Below, piece by piece: positions 1-8,756 of a stretch of DNA of 64,000 nt (position 1 is its first letter; every line of letters begins with the position of its first letter). The stretch is taken from assembly GCA_019638495.1 (NCBI GenBank), contig JAHBTQ010000002.1:186001-250000 (forward strand). Reading direction: 5' to 3'. Source of the stretch: Taibaiella sp. GTDB lineage: Bacteria; Bacteroidota; Bacteroidia; Chitinophagales; Chitinophagaceae. The notes below the pieces were generated by a model. The model saw only the letters and a list, made by a program, of their open reading frames with translations. It searched no databases and had not been told where the DNA came from. Position numbers and translations under genes: made by a program.

Positions 1-348
1 CTTCGCCATTTGTTTCACTTGTTCTTCAGGCATCGCTGTGGGCTTGTCCATTCCCTGTATGGGCATGAAAGACCATCCACCATTGGGAGTTACGATCATG
101 TAGTTCGAGCTGCCCATTACGTCAAATTCTATGCGCACGCCTTTTCCGTCCACAACGGTACGTGTCATGGGTATCTCCATACCCTGCATATTCATGGTGC
201 CCGTCAATTTTAGCGACTTCACTTTGTTCCAGTTAGCCTCGCCGCCTATCGCGTCTATGTGTTTTTTTATGATTTCGTCACCGTTTTGTGCAGTTGCGGT
301 GAATGATAGGGCCACCAGGGCAGCTATCGCTATTTTGGTAATTTTCAT
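1..348 (-). CDS. Exported LolA-like outer-membrane lipoprotein-sorting-like protein (3' end outside window)
   Basis: The frame is open from the ATG at 346-348 to the left edge, so only the first 116 residues are present. Residues 1-20 form a signal peptide (KITK, a hydrophobic stretch, then TATAQ). The following KKHIDAIGG..NW..VKSLKLTGTM pattern and the later GGWSFMPIQGM segment are typical of a large Bacteroidota family of periplasmic proteins with a LolA-like beta fold, usually annotated as hypothetical or outer-membrane lipoprotein-sorting protein. A perfect TAnnTTTG box lies just upstream at 374-381. The substrate and exact role are unknown; the family assignment is from pattern recall only. 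Confidence 0.7.
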   Translation of the reverse strand, partial: MKITKIAIAALVALSFTATAQNGDEIIKKHIDAIGGEANWNKVKSLKLTGTMNMQGMEIPMTRTVVDGKGVRIEFDVMGSSNYMIVTPNGGWSFMPIQGMDKPTAMPEEQVKQMAK

Positions 349-373
349 TTTTAATGTTTAAAAAAGTCGATAA

Positions 374-381
374 CAAAGGTA
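374..381 (-). promoter_or_regulatory. Bacteroidota -7 promoter box (TACCTTTG)
   Basis: The reverse strand reads TACCTTTG, an exact match to the Bacteroidota -7 consensus TAnnTTTG, 25 bases upstream of the ATG of the left-edge gene. No clear TTTG -33 element is seen, so the call rests on the -7 box and its position. Confidence 0.45.
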
Positions 382-471
382 GGGGATAAAGGGAGTTAAA
401 AGGTTTATAATGTCGTATTGGGAATTTGTATCATAGTATCATTATTATTTTGTACATTCGAATTCTGCCTT

Positions 472-2331
472 ATGCGATTTTTGTACTTTCTTATTCTTTT
501 GTTCTGCTATGCATTTTCTGCGCACAGTCAGTACTTCGCCAATGAAAACAAGGTGTGGATATTCGGGTATCATGCGCGGGTAGACTTTACGTCAGGAAGC
601 CCTGTGGCCGGGGGCGTTTCTCCCGCTACTGTTTTCGAAGGTGGCGCGTGTGTTTCAAATTCGGTAGGGGAGTTGCTTTTTTATACCGATGGCGATACGG
701 TTTTCAATAGGTTGGGGCTTCCTATGCCTTCTGCAATGAATATCAGCCCATATTTAACATGGAGTACTTCCCAGTCGGCTTTGATTGTGCCCTTTTTGGA
801 CGATACTGACAAGTACTATATTTTCTCACTTGAACAACAAGTGGGCACCGCTCCGGACTACTGTCATCTGTCTTATTCAACTATTGACATGACACTGGAC
901 GGTGGGCTCGGCGACGCGCCGCTGGGGAGTGCCCCGGTGATCCTGAATGACAAAATGGGGGAAAAGCTTATAGCTATCGAGGGCAATTACTGTAACATCT
1001 GGGTTGTCGCCCATAAAAAAGATACGTCATTGTTTTATGTCTATGAGATTACTCAGGCTGGCGTGTCAGCACCAACCATATACGATGTTGGTCCGGTGAT
1101 TCCGGAGGTTGGTCCCTCTATGGATTTTGGCCCGTTCTGTAATGGAGTGATGAAGTGTAGCCCGGATCGCACAAAAATCATAATGGCTACATTCCGATCT
1201 GGGATGGCGGCAAGAGGGTCGGCGGAACTATTCGACTTCAATCCCGCTACTGGTGCCGTTTCCAACTGTAGGGTGGTAAGTGATGACGGTGTATATGGAG
1301 CGGAATTCTCTCCCGACAACACCAAGGTCTATGTCACTTCCACCGATTCTTCATCCATTTATCAATATGATATTTCATTGCCTTCTCTTCCATCTATACA
1401 GGCATCTCGTACAAGAGTTTCTACAGGAATTGTAGCAGGTGACTTAAAACTCGCCGCCGATGGTAAAATATATTTTGCCGGTTCAGGTTATTCGGGTCAT
1501 TCACTCGGCTGCATACCGTATCCTAATAATGCAGGTATTGCATGTGGGTTTAATCCTGCGGCCGTCGATCTTACTCCTTACGCGCCCCAGATGGGAATGC
1601 CTAACCTCTTTTGGAGATCACCCAGGCCCTCGTTATTCGGCCCGACGGCAATGTGCGTCGGGGATGCCGTCACATACACTGCTTCAATACCCGGCGGCAC
1701 ATGGACCAGTAGTAACCCCTCATTTTTTAGCATCGATGCAGCCACGGGGATAGGTACAGCACTCTCGGCCGGTATAGACTCCTTGATCTATTCAACGCCG
1801 GATGGCTGTGATGTAAACCTGGTGGTCACAGTAAACATCAGCCCCGCTCCGTTTGGCGATGTGGCTACAGTATGCAAGGGAGATACGATTACTCTTGTAA
1901 ATTCAGTTGCCGGCGGAACGTGGACCAGTTCAGATACTGCTGTTGGCACCGTCTCCACCGGTGGCGGAATATTAAGTGCGCTATCTGCAGGCTCAACCAT
2001 AATTACTTACGCTATCGGAGCTTGCTATTCCACCGTCATAATCTCAGTCGTGGAATGTCCCGATTTTGTTGCCTCGACCGTCCCGGGAGGCGCGATTGCT
2101 GTCTATCCCGTACCGGTTACTGAAAGTTTGCGTGTTCATTTGCCTGCGTCTTACGGGGAAGTGGCGATTTTGAGAATATATGACATGGCGGGCCGTTTAT
2201 TATTAACAGAGCGCGTTCATCCCGGCGAAAACTCAATTTCAGCAGTGGCCTTGCCACCGGGGGCATTTCACTGCACTGTTTCAGATGCAAGAGGCAACAT
2301 ATTGCTTAGAAAGCAGGTCAATAAGCTGTAG
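472..2331 (+). CDS. Secreted T9SS cargo: beta-propeller-like N-terminus, two Ig-like repeats, type A sorting domain
   Basis: The start at 472 gives a clean signal peptide (MRFLYFLILLFCYAFSAHSQ); an upstream in-frame ATG at 418 would bury it. About residues 20-385 contain propeller-like repeats (for example SPDNTKVYVTS and LAADGKIYFAGSG). Two Ig-like repeats of about 75 residues follow (GPTAMCVGD..GGTWTSS.. and ..ATVCKGDTITL..GGTWTSS..). They are the same domain type that is repeated 16 times in the adhesin at 26756-32416. The last 75 residues (YPVPVTESLRVHL..YDMAGRLL..LPPGAFHCTVSD) are a T9SS type A sorting domain. The protein should be exported by Sec, then passed through T9SS to the cell surface or medium. 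Ligand unknown. Confidence 0.85.
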   Translation: MRFLYFLILLFCYAFSAHSQYFANENKVWIFGYHARVDFTSGSPVAGGVSPATVFEGGACVSNSVGELLFYTDGDTVFNRLGLPMPSAMNISPYLTWSTSQSALIVPFLDDTDKYYIFSLEQQVGTAPDYCHLSYSTIDMTLDGGLGDAPLGSAPVILNDKMGEKLIAIEGNYCNIWVVAHKKDTSLFYVYEITQAGVSAPTIYDVGPVIPEVGPSMDFGPFCNGVMKCSPDRTKIIMATFRSGMAARGSAELFDFNPATGAVSNCRVVSDDGVYGAEFSPDNTKVYVTSTDSSSIYQYDISLPSLPSIQASRTRVSTGIVAGDLKLAADGKIYFAGSGYSGHSLGCIPYPNNAGIACGFNPAAVDLTPYAPQMGMPNLFWRSPRPSLFGPTAMCVGDAVTYTASIPGGTWTSSNPSFFSIDAATGIGTALSAGIDSLIYSTPDGCDVNLVVTVNISPAPFGDVATVCKGDTITLVNSVAGGTWTSSDTAVGTVSTGGGILSALSAGSTIITYAIGACYSTVIISVVECPDFVASTVPGGAIAVYPVPVTESLRVHLPASYGEVAILRIYDMAGRLLLTERVHPGENSISAVALPPGAFHCTVSDARGNILLRKQVNKL

Positions 2332-2400
2332 CTCATTTTCCTCTGTTTCACCATTCCCGCGCCATTTTCTTACCTTCGCGGCTCAATAAAACTCCAGATA

Positions 2401-3768
2401 ATGCCTGCAAGAGTATATGACAATATCCTGCAAACCATAGGTAATACACCCCTTATCCGCCTTAACCGCGTTGTGGCCGACCTGCCATGTACCGTTTACG
2501 CAAAAGTGGAAACATTCAATCCCGGTAACAGTATCAAAGACCGTATGGCGCTGAAAATGCTGGAAGTGGCAGAAAAAGAAGGGAAGATCAAACCGGGCGG
2601 CACCATTATAGAAGGTACAAGCGGCAATACAGGCATGGGCCTGGCGCTTGCTGCCATCATCAAAGGGTACAAATGCATCTTTGCTACTACCGACAAGCAG
2701 AGCAAAGAGAAAGTAGATATATTGAAGGCGCACGGTGCGGAGGTAATAGTATGCCCCACAAACGTAGACCCTGAAGACCCACGGAGCTACTACCAGGTAG
2801 CGCGTCGCCTGCAAACAGAAATTCCGAATAGCTGGTATGTAAATCAATATGACAACCTCGCAAACCGCCTGGCGCATTATGAGCAGACCGGCCCTGAGAT
2901 TTGGGAACAGACAGAGGGTAAGGTGACTCACCTGGTGGTAGCATCCGGAACGGGTGGTACTATCGTAGGTACGGGCAAATACCTGAAAGAGCAGAACCCA
3001 AACATCAAGGTCTGGGCAATCGATACTTACGGCAGTTTGCTGAAAAAGTGGTTCGACACAGGTGAGCTGGATATGGGTGAAGTGCATCCGTATATATCAG
3101 AAGGGTTTGGTGAGGACTTCCTGCCCGAAAACTACGACCGCAATGCGCTGGATCATTTTGAGAAGGTGACCGACAAAGACGGTGCTGTAATGGCACGTCG
3201 CATTACGCGTGAAGAAGGCATATTTGTAGGCTACTCTGCGGGTTCTGTGATCGCAGGTTTGCGCCAGATGAAGGATCGCCTTACCAAGGATGACGTGGTA
3301 GTGGTGATATTCCACGACCATGGCAGCCGCTATGTTGCCAAGGTTTATAATGATGAGTGGATGCTGGACCGTGGTTTCCTGGAGGTAGATACAGTTGGCG
3401 ACCTCATAAATGGTCTTGGCCGTCGTCGCCTGGTTACTATAGCGCAGGATGCTAAGGTGATGGATGTGCTGGACCTCATGAAGAAGTATGACATTGAGCA
3501 CGTGCCGGTAATGAGTGGTATGGACATGGTGGGTAGTGTGTCACAGAGCAGCCTTTTCAAAAAGCTGATAGAGCAGGCCGATGTGCGCGATATGCTTGTG
3601 GCAGACGTTATGGACAAACCACTTCCCGTGGTGAGCCGTGACACAGCGCTGGAGCGTCTCACAAGTTTCATCAACAAGGACAATGGGGCAGTGCTGACGC
3701 GCGATGACAGCGGCCAATACTCGATCCTTACCAAGTACGACATTCTTAACGCATTTTCCAAAGGGTAG
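2401..3768 (+). CDS. Cystathionine beta-synthase-like PLP enzyme with C-terminal CBS pair
   Basis: This 455-residue protein has a PLP-dependent beta-family catalytic domain (about 1-325) and a C-terminal pair of CBS domains (about 335-455). GNTPLIRL is followed by NPGNSIKDR with the Schiff-base lysine at K46; EGTSGNTG binds the substrate and GTGGTIVGTG the PLP phosphate. The length and domain order match cystathionine beta-synthase (serine + homocysteine to cystathionine) rather than plain cysteine synthase, which lacks CBS domains, although an O-acetylserine-type reaction cannot be excluded. A cytoplasmic role in sulfur amino acid metabolism is likely. A near-consensus -7 box (TACCTTCG) precedes the start, and the next gene begins five bases downstream. 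Confidence 0.88.
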   Translation: MPARVYDNILQTIGNTPLIRLNRVVADLPCTVYAKVETFNPGNSIKDRMALKMLEVAEKEGKIKPGGTIIEGTSGNTGMGLALAAIIKGYKCIFATTDKQSKEKVDILKAHGAEVIVCPTNVDPEDPRSYYQVARRLQTEIPNSWYVNQYDNLANRLAHYEQTGPEIWEQTEGKVTHLVVASGTGGTIVGTGKYLKEQNPNIKVWAIDTYGSLLKKWFDTGELDMGEVHPYISEGFGEDFLPENYDRNALDHFEKVTDKDGAVMARRITREEGIFVGYSAGSVIAGLRQMKDRLTKDDVVVVIFHDHGSRYVAKVYNDEWMLDRGFLEVDTVGDLINGLGRRRLVTIAQDAKVMDVLDLMKKYDIEHVPVMSGMDMVGSVSQSSLFKKLIEQADVRDMLVADVMDKPLPVVSRDTALERLTSFINKDNGAVLTRDDSGQYSILTKYDILNAFSKG

Positions 3769-3773
3769 GCACT

Positions 3774-4148
3774 GTGGCAAGAACGCTGGTGCAATTTGTG
3801 CGGGATGTGGCTAAAAAGCCGCCTGTTATGATGCCATTCATTGCGGCGGCACACGTTTTTTGGCTTCTATGGACTGTCTGGATGTGTGCCACGGGGACGT
3901 TTCCGCTCCTTTGGTTACAGGCTGCATGGATGCTGGCATATACCGTCTTTTGGGTTGCTGCCTGCGACCTGCGTAGATGGGGTGCCATTGGTTATATACT
4001 ACTCACGGTACTAAATACCAGCATCTTTCTTGGAGTGAAGAATATTTATACGCGCGATATCTACACGAGCAATCTTTTTATTCTGGACGCATTGTTCAGT
4101 TTCTATCTCGTGTTCTTTTACCGCCGCATTACCCGAAAGGCCGCATGA
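3774..4148 (+). CDS. Small polytopic membrane protein, function unknown
   Basis: A 124-residue protein that starts with GTG five bases after the CBS-domain enzyme, so it is probably cotranscribed with it. Four hydrophobic segments are visible (about 22-42, 45-64, 69-89 and 98-115) with basic residues at the end (YRRITRKAA). I do not recognise the family. The GTG start is the only one that keeps the first helix with its N-terminal basic stretch. The coupling to an amino-acid enzyme may be incidental. Confidence 0.65.
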   Translation: MARTLVQFVRDVAKKPPVMMPFIAAAHVFWLLWTVWMCATGTFPLLWLQAAWMLAYTVFWVAACDLRRWGAIGYILLTVLNTSIFLGVKNIYTRDIYTSNLFILDALFSFYLVFFYRRITRKAA

Positions 4149-4150
4149 TA

Positions 4151-4744
4151 TTATTTTAGCAGGCCCGCATTGCCCATGAATATCTTGACGGCTATAGCGA
4201 GGAGAATAACGCCAAAAAACTTGCGGATCACCAGGATGCCGGACGGGCCCAGGAGCCGCTCAATGCGGTTCACAGATCTTAGCGTCAGGTAAATGATGAT
4301 GAGATTTATGAAGATGGCTATCAGAATGTTATAGTATTGGTAGGCTGCCTTCAGCGACATCACAGTGGTGAGCGTGCCGGAGCCTGCTATCAGCGGGAAA
4401 GCTATCGGCACCACGGTGCTGGCTTTTCCGTCCTTTTCGGGCTTAAAGAATTCCAGCCCCAGCACCATCTCCAGCCCAAGGATAAAGATGACTATAGAGC
4501 CCGCAATGGCAAACGAGCGGATGTCGAGCCCCATGAACTGCAGCATCTGCTCGCCCACCAGGAAAAATAGCAGCATGAGTCCACCGGATATCAGCGTGGC
4601 CTGCATGGCATTAATATTGCCTGCTTTGTTCTTTATGCCTATGATCACCGGCAGCGAACCCAGCATATCGATAACGGCAAAGAGCGTGAACGTCACGGTT
4701 ACGATCTGAGAAATATCTACCCTTGAGAGAACGAAACCTTCCAT
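4151..4744 (-). CDS. MarC-family integral membrane protein
   Basis: 197 residues with six hydrophobic segments. FTLFAVIDMLGSLPVIIGI near the N-terminus, then SFAIAGSIVIFILGLEMVLG and VPIAFPLIAGSGTLTTVM, are hallmark MarC/YhgN-type signatures (the P-I-A-F-P-L-I-A-G-x-G motif). The start at 4744 was chosen because the longer frame runs into unrelated coding-shadow sequence of peptidase T. MarC proteins are inner membrane proteins of unclear function; the earlier link to multiple antibiotic resistance has not held up. The gene is divergent from peptidase T across about 40 bases and converges on the small membrane protein gene with a two-base gap. Confidence 0.88.
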   Translation of the reverse strand: MEGFVLSRVDISQIVTVTFTLFAVIDMLGSLPVIIGIKNKAGNINAMQATLISGGLMLLFFLVGEQMLQFMGLDIRSFAIAGSIVIFILGLEMVLGLEFFKPEKDGKASTVVPIAFPLIAGSGTLTTVMSLKAAYQYYNILIAIFINLIIIYLTLRSVNRIERLLGPSGILVIRKFFGVILLAIAVKIFMGNAGLLK

Positions 4745-4787
4745 ACGAAAAACAAGATACTTACTTTTACGCCGCAAAAATAGAACA

Positions 4788-6041
4788 ATGGGAATAGCTA
4801 AATATAAACACACGGCCGCAGAGCGCTTTATGAAATATGTAACGGTAGATACACAAAGCGACCCTACGTCGCCTGCACAACCGTCTACTGAAAAGCAAAA
4901 AGACCTTAGCCGCATACTGGTAGAAGAACTGAAAGCAATGGGCATAGCTGATGCTGAACTGGACGAGCACGGATACGTCTATGCTACTATTCCGTCGACT
5001 ACAGACAAGAAGGATATCCCTGTTTTGTGTTTCTGCTCGCATGTGGACACTGCTCCCGATTGCAGCGGCACCAATGTGAAGCCCATTTTGCACAAAAGCT
5101 ACGATGGCAGCGACATCACGCTGCCGGACGACACAAGCGTTGTAATATCAACAAAAGATCATCCATACCTGAAAGAGCGGATAGGTGACGATATCATTAC
5201 TGCATCCGGCAACACATTGCTGGGAGCAGATGATAAAGCAGGGGTAGCCATCATTATGGACCTGGCAGCATACCTCATCCAGCATCCCGAAATTAAGCAT
5301 GGCAAGATCCGTATCCTTTTTACACCCGATGAAGAAATAGGCCGCGGTGTCGCAGCAGTGAACATGGAGAAGCTGGGCGCGGAATTTGGCTATACGCTGG
5401 ATGGGGGCGAGCGCGGTCACCTGGAGGGTGAGACCTTCTCGGCAGATGCAGCGACTGTAACCTTCAATGGTGTAAGCGCACATCCAGGCTATGCAAAGGG
5501 CAAGATGGTACACGCTATTAAGGTAGCTTCGGCTTTTGTAGATATGCTGCCAAAGGACGAGTGGGCACCGGAGGTCACAGAAGGTATGCAGGGCTTCGTT
5601 CACCCGGTAGCTATGGAGGGCGGCCTGGAAAAAGCAACTGTTCAGTTCATTGTCCGTGACTTCAATACCGCTATGCTTGCGAAGCATGAAGAACGCCTTA
5701 AGGGCATCGCAGAGGCCGCGGTTGCTAAGTTTCCGGGGGCAACAATGACCTTTGCTGTTAAGGAGCAATACCGCAATATGAAAGAGATACTGGATGGTTG
5801 CCCGCAGGTGATGGACTATGCTGAGGAGGCATACAAGCGCGCCGGCACTCCTGCACAACGAATGAGTATACGCGGAGGCACAGACGGCTCTCGTCTGTCA
5901 TTTATGGGTTTGCCGTGTCCCAACATATTCACAGGCGAAATGGGGATCCACTCCCGCCAGGAGTATGTGAGCGTACAGGATATGGAAAAGGCTGTCGAGA
6001 TCCTCGTGCGTCTGTCAGAGATTTGGGAAGAGAAGGCTTAG
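4788..6041 (+). CDS. pepT: Peptidase T (aminotripeptidase)
   Basis: 417 residues, the usual length for PepT (M20B family). The metal-binding signature HVDTAPD starts at H85 with D87, followed by LGADDKAG with bridging D148, and TPDEEIGRG with E182/E183 as catalytic base and ligand region. DGGERGHLEGETFS and the HPGYAKGKM dimerisation-domain motif are also typical. It removes the N-terminal residue from tripeptides in the cytoplasm using two zinc ions. The gene overlaps the convergent folP by four bases at its 3' end. Confidence 0.95.
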   Translation: MGIAKYKHTAAERFMKYVTVDTQSDPTSPAQPSTEKQKDLSRILVEELKAMGIADAELDEHGYVYATIPSTTDKKDIPVLCFCSHVDTAPDCSGTNVKPILHKSYDGSDITLPDDTSVVISTKDHPYLKERIGDDIITASGNTLLGADDKAGVAIIMDLAAYLIQHPEIKHGKIRILFTPDEEIGRGVAAVNMEKLGAEFGYTLDGGERGHLEGETFSADAATVTFNGVSAHPGYAKGKMVHAIKVASAFVDMLPKDEWAPEVTEGMQGFVHPVAMEGGLEKATVQFIVRDFNTAMLAKHEERLKGIAEAAVAKFPGATMTFAVKEQYRNMKEILDGCPQVMDYAEEAYKRAGTPAQRMSIRGGTDGSRLSFMGLPCPNIFTGEMGIHSRQEYVSVQDMEKAVEILVRLSEIWEEKA

Positions 6042-6886
6042 GTCGTCTTCCCATCGCTATCGCCTGCCAGGTGCCTAAACAGTTTCACTGTCTCTATGGC
6101 TTCCCTAACGTCGTGAACACGCAGTATGTTCGCACCGTTCATCAGTGCGGCCATATTCAGCGCAGTGGTGCCGTTTAGTGCATTAACAGGTGACACTTTC
6201 AGGGGTTTACATATCATAGACTTTCGCGATAGCCCGGCCAGAACGGGAACACCCAGTGTACTGAAGGTATTGAGCATTGCCAACAGTTCGTAGTTGTGCT
6301 CTACAGTCTTGCCAAACCCGAATCCCGGGTCTGCGATCACCTGCTTTATCCCAGCGTCGTGGCATCGGCTTATGATTTGGCGAAGATGGCGTAGCACATC
6401 TTGTACCACGTGGTTATATTGCGGGTCTTGCTGCATGGTGCCGGGAACACCCTGTATATGCATCACTATATACGGCACATCCAATTCAGCCACAGTGTTC
6501 AGCATATCCTTGTCAAGGAGCCCGCCGCTTATATCATTTACTATATCCGCGCCGGCATCCACGGCATTCCTGGCCACCTCCGCGTGGTAGGTGTCTATAG
6601 ATATCCAAACATCGGGAAATTCTTTTCTTAGCGATGTTATCGCCGGCAGCACTCTTTTTGCTTCTTCATCGGGGCTCACGGCTCCTGCTCCCGGGCGGGT
6701 GCTTTCTCCACCTACGTCCAGGATAGATGCGCCGTCTTTTAACATTATTTCTGCAAGCCCCAGCAAACCTTTTGCCTCCGATGCGCGTTTTTCATGATAG
6801 AAGCTGTCTGGGGTTGCATTGAGTATCCCCATTACGGCAGGGGTGGAAAGGGAGAGGGCTTTGCCCCGGTTGGTTAGAGTATGCAA
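6038..6886 (-). CDS. folP: Dihydropteroate synthase
   Basis: 282 residues. MGILNATPDSFY (19-30) and DVGGESTRPGA (57-67) are the two diagnostic DHPS loops; WISIDTYHAEVA, NDISGG, DPGFGFGKT, GLSRKSM and a C-terminal LRVHDV complete the TIM-barrel motifs. It condenses p-aminobenzoate with dihydropterin pyrophosphate in folate synthesis and is the target of sulfonamides. The sulfonamide-contact loops appear canonical. The gene stands alone; its last four bases overlap the convergent pepT. Confidence 0.96.
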   Translation of the reverse strand: MHTLTNRGKALSLSTPAVMGILNATPDSFYHEKRASEAKGLLGLAEIMLKDGASILDVGGESTRPGAGAVSPDEEAKRVLPAITSLRKEFPDVWISIDTYHAEVARNAVDAGADIVNDISGGLLDKDMLNTVAELDVPYIVMHIQGVPGTMQQDPQYNHVVQDVLRHLRQIISRCHDAGIKQVIADPGFGFGKTVEHNYELLAMLNTFSTLGVPVLAGLSRKSMICKPLKVSPVNALNGTTALNMAALMNGANILRVHDVREAIETVKLFRHLAGDSDGKTT

Positions 6887-7119
6887 TCCTAAGTAGATTT
6901 CAGAAGTGATGTAAATTTATTGTAGTCGCTTTGCAATTATGGCGGTTGGTTGTAAGTTTGACCCCTCTTAACAACTTCATTCGCAATTGCACGTAAACAT
7001 AATACCTGTATGATAATGCGGGTTAATTTTGGGGTGTTTTTTTGTTTTCGTTAACGCTGCAATAACCGCGTTGACAATCTTTAAATTATTATTTTCGCAC
7101 GTATAATAATCACACGCAG

Positions 7120-8229
7120 ATGAAAGTCATTTTGTGGATACTTAGGGTGGCAATAGGCCTGTTATTTATTTTTTCCGGAGTGGTAAAGGCCAATGATCCT
7201 CTTGGTCTTACCTATAAAATGAACGAGTTTTTCGAGGTGTGGGGCATGTCTTTTATGCTCAACTATAGCCTCTCTCTTTCGGTGCTCATGATTGCTTTTG
7301 AGATCACCTGCGGGGTAGCGATGATAGTGGGTAACGTATTCAGGCTCTATGTAACCCTGCTGTTATTGCTCAATATTTTCTTTACGTTCCTTACAGGTTA
7401 TGCGCTCTATTCCGGAAAGATCAAGGAGTGCGGCTGTTTTGGCGATTGTATTAAGATATCTAATACGGCTACATTCTACAAAGATGTGGCGCTCACAGCA
7501 GGTGTGCTATTCCTTTTCATATTCCGTTACCGCGTATTCCCGCTGTTCAATAAATCGGCCATCAACGCCATTATCGTTGGTCTGGCTGCGGCATTTGCAT
7601 TTGGTGCTCAATGGTGGGTATTACATCACCTTCCGGTGCATGACTGCCTGCCTTACAAGGTAGGAAACAACGTGCTGGAGAAGATGAAGCCTGCTCCGGA
7701 TGCTAAGGAAGCAGTATTCGCCACAACCTTTGTCTACGAAAAAAATGGCGTGAAGCAGGAATTTACAGCGGAGAATTATCCCTGGAAGGACGAGAGCTGG
7801 AAGTTTGTATCCAGCAACTCTGTGGAGATATCACCTGCAACTGGTCAGCCTGAGATACATGACTTTGTACTCACTGACGACAAGGGCGTAGACAGAACGG
7901 AAGATATCCTCACTACGAAGGGGCCTGTATATATTTGGTTCCTTCGTGAACCTGAATCTGCTCACAAGGACAACATGGACGTATTGCGCAGCCTGATCGA
8001 TAAGGCAAAGGAGATGAAAATTCCTTTCTATGTAGCTTGCTCAGCCAGTCGCGATATCTGCAAGACTTACCAGGAGGCGTGGAACATGAAAGACGTTCCG
8101 TTCCTGACGCTGGACCTTACCGCAAGTAAAACGGCGATCCGTACGAATCCAGGTCTCATGCAGCTAAAGGATGGAGTAGTGACCGGCAAATGGAGCTACC
8201 TCGACTATCCCAAGAGCCTTCAGCTTTGA
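7120..8229 (+). CDS. BT_3928-type DoxX/MauE-like membrane protein
   Basis: 369 residues. The N-terminal half (about 1-175) has four or five membrane segments with the DoxX pattern (LRVAIGLLFIFSGVVKANDPLG). A cytoplasm- or periplasm-facing CGCFGDC motif with C104, C106 and C110 resembles redox-active or metal-binding cysteines of MauE-like proteins. The C-terminal half (about 185-369) is soluble and thioredoxin-like in layout (FLREPESAHKDNMDVLRSLIDKAKE..FYVACSASRD) but lacks an obvious CxxC. Bacteroidota homologues are named BT_3928 family. The 233-base upstream gap is AT-rich and probably contains the promoter. Confidence 0.82.
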   Translation: MKVILWILRVAIGLLFIFSGVVKANDPLGLTYKMNEFFEVWGMSFMLNYSLSLSVLMIAFEITCGVAMIVGNVFRLYVTLLLLLNIFFTFLTGYALYSGKIKECGCFGDCIKISNTATFYKDVALTAGVLFLFIFRYRVFPLFNKSAINAIIVGLAAAFAFGAQWWVLHHLPVHDCLPYKVGNNVLEKMKPAPDAKEAVFATTFVYEKNGVKQEFTAENYPWKDESWKFVSSNSVEISPATGQPEIHDFVLTDDKGVDRTEDILTTKGPVYIWFLREPESAHKDNMDVLRSLIDKAKEMKIPFYVACSASRDICKTYQEAWNMKDVPFLTLDLTASKTAIRTNPGLMQLKDGVVTGKWSYLDYPKSLQL

Positions 8230-8314
8230 TAGTTTGTGAGTTTTAGAAAATTTCATTTTCTAATTAACATATTCTTTTGAATAGTCCACCTAAGTTTGTG
8301 ACGATCATTAGATT

Positions 8315-8695
8315 GTGCGAAGGTTTCTTGTCTATATCGTTCTGCTCATGCATGTGAATACTTACATGTTCTTTCCTATGGTGGATGAGACGGATGTATA
8401 CGAACAACCAGGCCAACAGAAGGACGATATAAACAGTCTTGCTGAATACATCTACCAGATCCTTTTGGGTCATCGCGACAGCACGCCTGAAGATGAAGAT
8501 GACGACCAGGCGCATTTTTACCAACTAAAGGCCCCGATTTCTTATAGCATTACGGAACAATGCCAGGTGCCCGTAAAGCCGGAGAGAGGATATGCATGGA
8601 GACCCGCCCGGGTCTATGGTGAGGACCGTGAGATGATATTATTCCCGGTCACCCACGAAATAAAGAGTCCGCCTCCCGATAGCTACTGCGTTTAA
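8315..8695 (+). CDS. Small exported protein leading the metal-efflux operon
   Basis: 126 residues from a GTG start (MRRFLVYIVLLMHVNTYMF); an ATG at 8348 is a possible shorter start. The N-terminus is a short hydrophobic signal or anchor. The centre is strongly acidic (STPEDEDDDQAHFYQ) and the C-terminus ends PPPDSYCV. I do not recognise a named domain. It sits about 60 bases before the TolC-like gene in the same direction, a position where Bacteroidota metal-RND operons often carry a small hypothetical gene, so a role in metal handling is inferred from context only. Confidence 0.65.
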   Translation: MRRFLVYIVLLMHVNTYMFFPMVDETDVYEQPGQQKDDINSLAEYIYQILLGHRDSTPEDEDDDQAHFYQLKAPISYSITEQCQVPVKPERGYAWRPARVYGEDREMILFPVTHEIKSPPPDSYCV

Positions 8696-8756
8696 ACAAT
8701 TTGCACCCGCTGTTGCCGGTGCTAATCTTCCTGTTTATTAACGTAGTTTCTTTTAC

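Noticed and set aside
418..471. Upstream in-frame ATG of the first T9SS cargo
   Set aside because: The ATG at 472 gives a standard signal peptide, the longer form does not.
4745..4945. N-terminal extension of the MarC frame
   Set aside because: It is antisense to the start of pepT and would add a non-homologous 67-residue leader before the first MarC helix.
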